64,000 nucleotides of DNA from Morchella semilibera (taxonomy: Eukaryota; Ascomycota; Pezizomycetes; Pezizales; Morchellaceae). The notes under the pieces were generated by a model that was not told the DNA's origin, did not search any database, and was given only the letters and a program-made list of their open reading frames with translations. The position numbers were made by a program, and so were the translations under genes. The stretch covers positions 1,134,201-1,198,200 of the forward strand of contig CM018608.1 in the NCBI GenBank assembly GCA_009192285.1, in the 5' to 3' direction. Shown here one piece after another: positions 59,805 through 64,000 of the stretch (positions are counted from its first letter, which is position 1; each line of letters starts with the position of its first letter).

Positions 59805-62800
59805 GGCGTGAGACGATGTTTTGAATCTGGCAGGCACTGATTTATGCAGATCAAGGTTGTTGTAGTAATATCTTGTAAAATTATTGCCTCCAGGCTACTA
59901 AATATGGGGTGGTACATGGCCGCTGGGTCGGACGTATTTCGGTGCTACACGGAGCCTCCTTCAGCACTTGTGGTACTCAAGCTTGAGATATATTTGAGTT
60001 CTGCAACTTGTTTCGCTCCTCCCACCAGCATAGGCTTCCCGGAGATGAAACCGGGGAGTGAGGTTGCATTAAACTTTGTCTGTCCTCGCCTCCGAAAAAG
60101 GAAGAAGCCTTTTATAAATGCACCCCACTGATCTTATGATACCAGTTACTACACATTATATGGTTACATGTAGGTACTGCTTGGAATTACGAGGTTTGTG
60201 ATGTGCAAATGCTTGGCAACGTCTCCAAAACAACCAACAGCAACGATCCCTACGTACTCCCAGATCGGGGTGTGCAAACGACGTGCAAACACTCCGGCGC
60301 CGTCCAAGATTAGTGGCGTTAGAGGCTCTGTAGAATACTGAGGTCAAAGCAGTCAGGACTCAGTCCCTCGACAGAAAAGGGGAGAGCTAGAGAGGGAGGG
60401 GAGGCTGCTCCAAATTGAAGATCCCGTACAATGTAAAACCCCACTCCCCCCCGAACCGATCACACGGCATGGAGTCTTCTTGTGCGTCATTGACGGACGC
60501 AGACCCGGGTCTGTCACTTGATGGGGCTGAACGAAATCTAGATCATTCCCAACTTACGTAAATCCCCGAGTGATCTGTTATGATCCCAAGGAGAAATCCT
60601 ATTTCGCTTCGTTCATATGTGGAAATGGGATAATCTTATTTTGGCCGGGTCCTTGGGTGCGATACGGATTAGATCTCACCTGCCTAGGAGGTACCAGGGC
60701 GACAAAAGTGGCTAATTTCCTAGGGAGCAGCTACCATTGGACCCTTCCATCATTCTGCGTTGTTTTCCTTGTGCATTACAGGAGGCGGCTATGATAGGTA
60801 CCCCGCTTCAGGGGGGGGGGGGGCGTTGTAGGTGGAGCCCACAGATAGAACACAGACAGACAGATCACAGACAGACAGACGGGACTCGGTCGGCTTGTGT
60901 CCAAGATTCGCATTGCGTAAAATCCGTGGGGTGGATGGATATATACCGTTGTGTATCTCTACCCTAAAACCCACCGATATTTATTCTTCTCTCCATGGTT
61001 TGGCTTTTTTTTTCTTCTTGTCCCCTTTTTTCTTTCCCCACGATGCAACCGACAATGGAGGAGCTGTGGTTACCGGGAGCACGCGAACCCCGGAACTTGC
61101 CCAGTAACTCAGAAAATAACAAGCCTTAGCCAGGGCAAGGCAGGCATGGTGACTAGCTAGGCCGTTCTCGGTATCGATTCAATTCGATTCCCGATCGAAA
61201 GGGTAGCCCAGACTTTGAAGCGAAAATAACCACCCCAAAATTGGACGGGGGTTGTTGAGGATACGGGTACATCTTTCTCTCATGTATGCAGCCAGGCGGG
61301 GGATTAAATAATCATGCTCTGCCTTTACTCGAATGGCTCGCTGCGTCAAGTAGGCAAGGCAAGGCGGACCTCTTCCCTCCTCCCCAATTCCACGGGAGAT
61401 GTAAGAATACACGTGCATACGCCTCCTGAGATAGAGCACAGGACATTTTTTTTTAAGAGCACCCATTTCGGATCCTTCCTTAGGCAGGCATTTCTGCCTA
61501 GACAGTTTTTTTCTTACTACATACAATCAACCTCGTGATTGATTTACGATAACTGCCACGCGAGGTGTAGAATTGTTGGCGCCAGTGAGATTTTACCCAG
61601 GAGATGATGGTGTTGATACACGGTGTTCTATGGCAAAACGTTAGAGCCTTGGCTCCAAGGAGGAAAAGTGTAGGCTCAGATTGGAAAACACATGTATCGA
61701 TTACAGAGAATGGTTTTTAACCCTGTTCCTGTGGTCGCTCCCAGTACTTAGAAGGAGGTATATGCCTATGAACGCCATCCTCCCCTTCCCCTTCTCTTGA
61801 TTAGAGAACGAGCATGAAGAGATGGGTATTCTACCACGGAGTAGCAATGTCACCTGTTGGTGCCAGCAAGGGTAAGATTCATCCACAAAGGGGGAATAAG
61901 AGTCAAATCATGGGTGGTGCCGATAGGGCCAACTTGATCTCCGTAAGTCCGCACACAAAAACGACGTCCCCCCCACCCCCGGCAAAGAAGAGGTGCTTGT
62001 GGTGGTGGTGGAACGAGCTTGTTTCCATGACTCTGTGTTAGGTTAACCAAAGATTATTTTTGTTGTGAACCCTGGCAACCGAGGGAGATATCTTGCAGTC
62101 ATCATCGTCTCACCTATTTCCTCATGTGGCTTACGTCATAGAGGATTAACAGCACCACTGAGATGAAGCCCAAGGAGGGGACTTTAGTTTAAATTATTAA
62201 GATTCACAGATATTTCGGAAAAATTCAATCAAAGTAGGAGAAAAAGGGAAAAGTAAAAAATGGTTTATGTTTGGACATCGGGATAGCGAATAGAAAGTTT
62301 CAGATGACCTTGGCAACAACGAAACCTTAATTCGACATCTTTGTTTGTTAGACACTGGGTTTTTTGGAAGAAAAAGATAGAAGGGGGGGGAAAGAATTGA
62401 GAGAATCAGAGTGTTAATATTTTTAAAGGGAGAAAGGAAAACACTTTAAAAATAAAATTAGCGAGGGTGTGTTGGGGTTTTTCCCATGGTGGAGAAAGAA
62501 TCTGAAGGAACGCGCAAAGAAGGGGGGGGGGCTTCCCGATGTTGTTTTTAGCGCACCCAAGAGATGATGTTGACGTGTGCTTTGTCACAGACTCGCAGCG
62601 GAGCGGAAGCGACCACTCGTGTGTCGTCAGCGCAAGGATACCCGGCAGAGCCTCATCCCTTGCTTCTGCCCGACCCGGTTGCGCACTAGCCTTTGGGTTA
62701 GGGTTTACACGAGATGCCAAGAGTTTGAGCGCCCGGCGCCACCACCCCGGCCTCGCGACAACATCCATCAGGCGGCGAGTCGATCCGAACACTGCATCCT

Positions 62801-64000
62801 CAGCACCCACCACCACACCCTCTCCCCCTTCCCTCCCTCCCCAAGAGATTTGTTTGTGTCTCTGCAGTCTCCCGTTTGGTTATTTTCAGCTCACCAAAGG
62901 ATTAACCACCACAACCGTGTTCTGCGACACATACTTTAGCAACACCACGAATCGCCTGTATCCGAAATGTATGTGCATCATACATGTAGTAGTAAAGTCT
63001 AATATGGGATATCTACACGTGACTACGATCGGTCCTTTTAGATGGAAGCGGGTGGCGGCAGATATAAAAAGTAAGCATCCGAATGTTGCAGTCTTGCGAC
63101 TTGCAGGACCTACATGTACCTACTCCCAGAAAAACAATAATCCCCGAATGTGATCAAAGCGCTGAGAGCGCTCATAGAACGCCAAAGAGTGGGTGCCGAC
63201 TAAATATGTTACATGGGGGGGGGTGGGAAGGGGGGGGGTGAGAGTGTGGGAGGAAGACCTATGCCATTGGGTCTAGGGGTGCTCTTGCCTGAAGTGAAGG
63301 AAGATCTTCGATGGGTACTGTTGGGAAGGGGGGGGGGGGTGGTGTGGAAGTGAGAGTGTGGTATGTAGGGTATTTAGGGCATGTAGGAAGTGTAGGGTAG
63401 AATCGGTAGGGCAGGGGTGAGTATCCATAGGGTGGGTGGTGGTATGTATATTGGGAAAATAAGATAAAGGGTGTGTGTAACAGTGTGGGTGTGGGTTAGG
63501 TAGGGTTGGATTCTTCGACGTTTTGTTTCTGGCTGTTCGATACCCTCGTGGGTGGGAAAACCCAATGTGGGGCATCCATCAAGAGGTTGCGCTATGATAG
63601 AGTGGGTATCTTTTTTTTTAGTGTGTGTGTGTGTGTGTGTGGTGCAGGACATACATACAGCGACAGATATGCAGACAAAAAAAACAGAGAATCTGGTGCA
63701 GCACACCGCACCCCCTTCTTCTGTAAATCCCTGAAGTCTGCGCTAAAAAGCATGCATGCCAAGCAAGCTGTGTGAGTTTCACCCAGACGAGCAGGATGCG
63801 GTGTGGGAGGGAAGAAGTGGGAGGGTGGCTGCTGCCTCTGTCTCTCTCCGCCCTTTCGCTCTTCCCTGCCGCCTGCAGTACTGCCGTTCTGTGCTACCAC
63901 CCTCCCCGAGCCTTTTTTTTTTTTTTTTTTCTTTTCGATACCACTCTTCTGCCAACCTCACCGCTGTGCGTCCTGTCGTTGCTGCAGTCTGCTGCTGCTG

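Larger units (their letters stand above)
57820..64000. other. 6.2-kb right-end region, no gene recognised
   Basis: The left part is the RGP1 promoter. No coding sequence is convincing. A GC-richer island at about 62560-62850 has open frames on both strands (62539-63153 + and 62406-62816 -), but neither shows a known domain. TACATGTA occurs at 58605, 60165, 62981 and 63111. C/G runs lie at 59447-59463 (17 nt), 60811-60823, 62522-62531 and 63328-63339. The last 200 nt are C/T-rich and end in CTG triplets, as a leader of a gene beyond the window might, but that is a guess. Confidence 0.45.

Noticed and set aside
62406-63153. Overlapping open frames on both strands in a GC-richer island.
   Set aside because: Neither frame has a recognisable domain or splice structure, and both extend into clearly non-coding DNA. 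Kept only as a note in the right-end region.
1-64000. CRISPR array, prophage, IS element or secondary-metabolite cluster.
   Set aside because: No regularly spaced repeats and no cas, integrase, PKS, NRPS or terpene cyclase sequences; the gene content is eukaryotic housekeeping.

Overview
The window is nuclear chromosomal DNA of a filamentous ascomycete (Pezizomycotina). Genes are interrupted by short GT-AG introns (about 50 to 170 nt), several with an ACTAAC/CTAAC branch-point motif. The gene set is fungal: saccharopine reductase of the alpha-aminoadipate lysine pathway, a SIF2/TBL1 co-repressor, an 'up-regulated during septation' protein, an MNN10/11-type Golgi glycosyltransferase, and an ADAM protease of the type known from moulds. 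About a dozen genes in 64 kb, long gene-free stretches and many simple repeats fit a repeat-rich lineage such as Pezizomycetes, but that placement is inference.

Layout. 0-3.4 kb: one weak small ORF and a MITE-like inverted-repeat element. 3.4-4.5 kb (-): TMEM115/rhomboid-like Golgi protein. 6.6-8.9 kb (+): SIF2/TBL1 LisH-WD40 protein. 10.6-11.6 kb (-): GT34 mannosyltransferase-like protein. 13.7-15.3 kb (-): septation-type UDS-domain protein. 15.3-26.5 kb: an 11-kb gene desert rich in the palindrome TACATGTA. 26.5-28.6 kb (+): acetyl-CoA synthetase. 29.4-30.2 kb (+): ribosomal protein uL15 (RPL28). 34.0-36.8 kb (-): ADAM metalloprotease. 36.8-43.6 kb: mostly simple-repeat intergenic DNA. 43.6-44.5 kb (+): CENP-B/Tc5-type HTH protein. 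45.5-47.5 kb (+): ROK1 DEAD-box helicase, convergent with SAS10/UTP3 at 48.6-50.7 kb (-). 51.0-52.7 kb (-): LYS9. 55.0-57.8 kb (-): RGP1. 57.8-64 kb: no supported gene.

The genes are housekeeping functions rather than one operon-like system. ROK1, SAS10/UTP3 and RPL28 serve ribosome production. RGP1, the TMEM115-like protein and the GT34 enzyme act at the Golgi. ACS and LYS9 are metabolic.

I see no clear new multi-gene system. The strongest unexplained signals are: (1) 32 copies of TACATGTA by eye, none in a coding exon, where about one is expected by chance; (2) four genes whose conserved C-terminal parts lie in the -1 frame, three of them next to G/C homopolymers, suggesting lost bases in the assembly or real breaks; (3) many C/G runs of 10 to 17 nt outside exons, one inside a LYS9 intron; (4) a 17-nt microexon and a GC-AG intron in the SIF2 gene. 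Exon boundaries were worked out by eye from reading frame, splice signals and family conservation.
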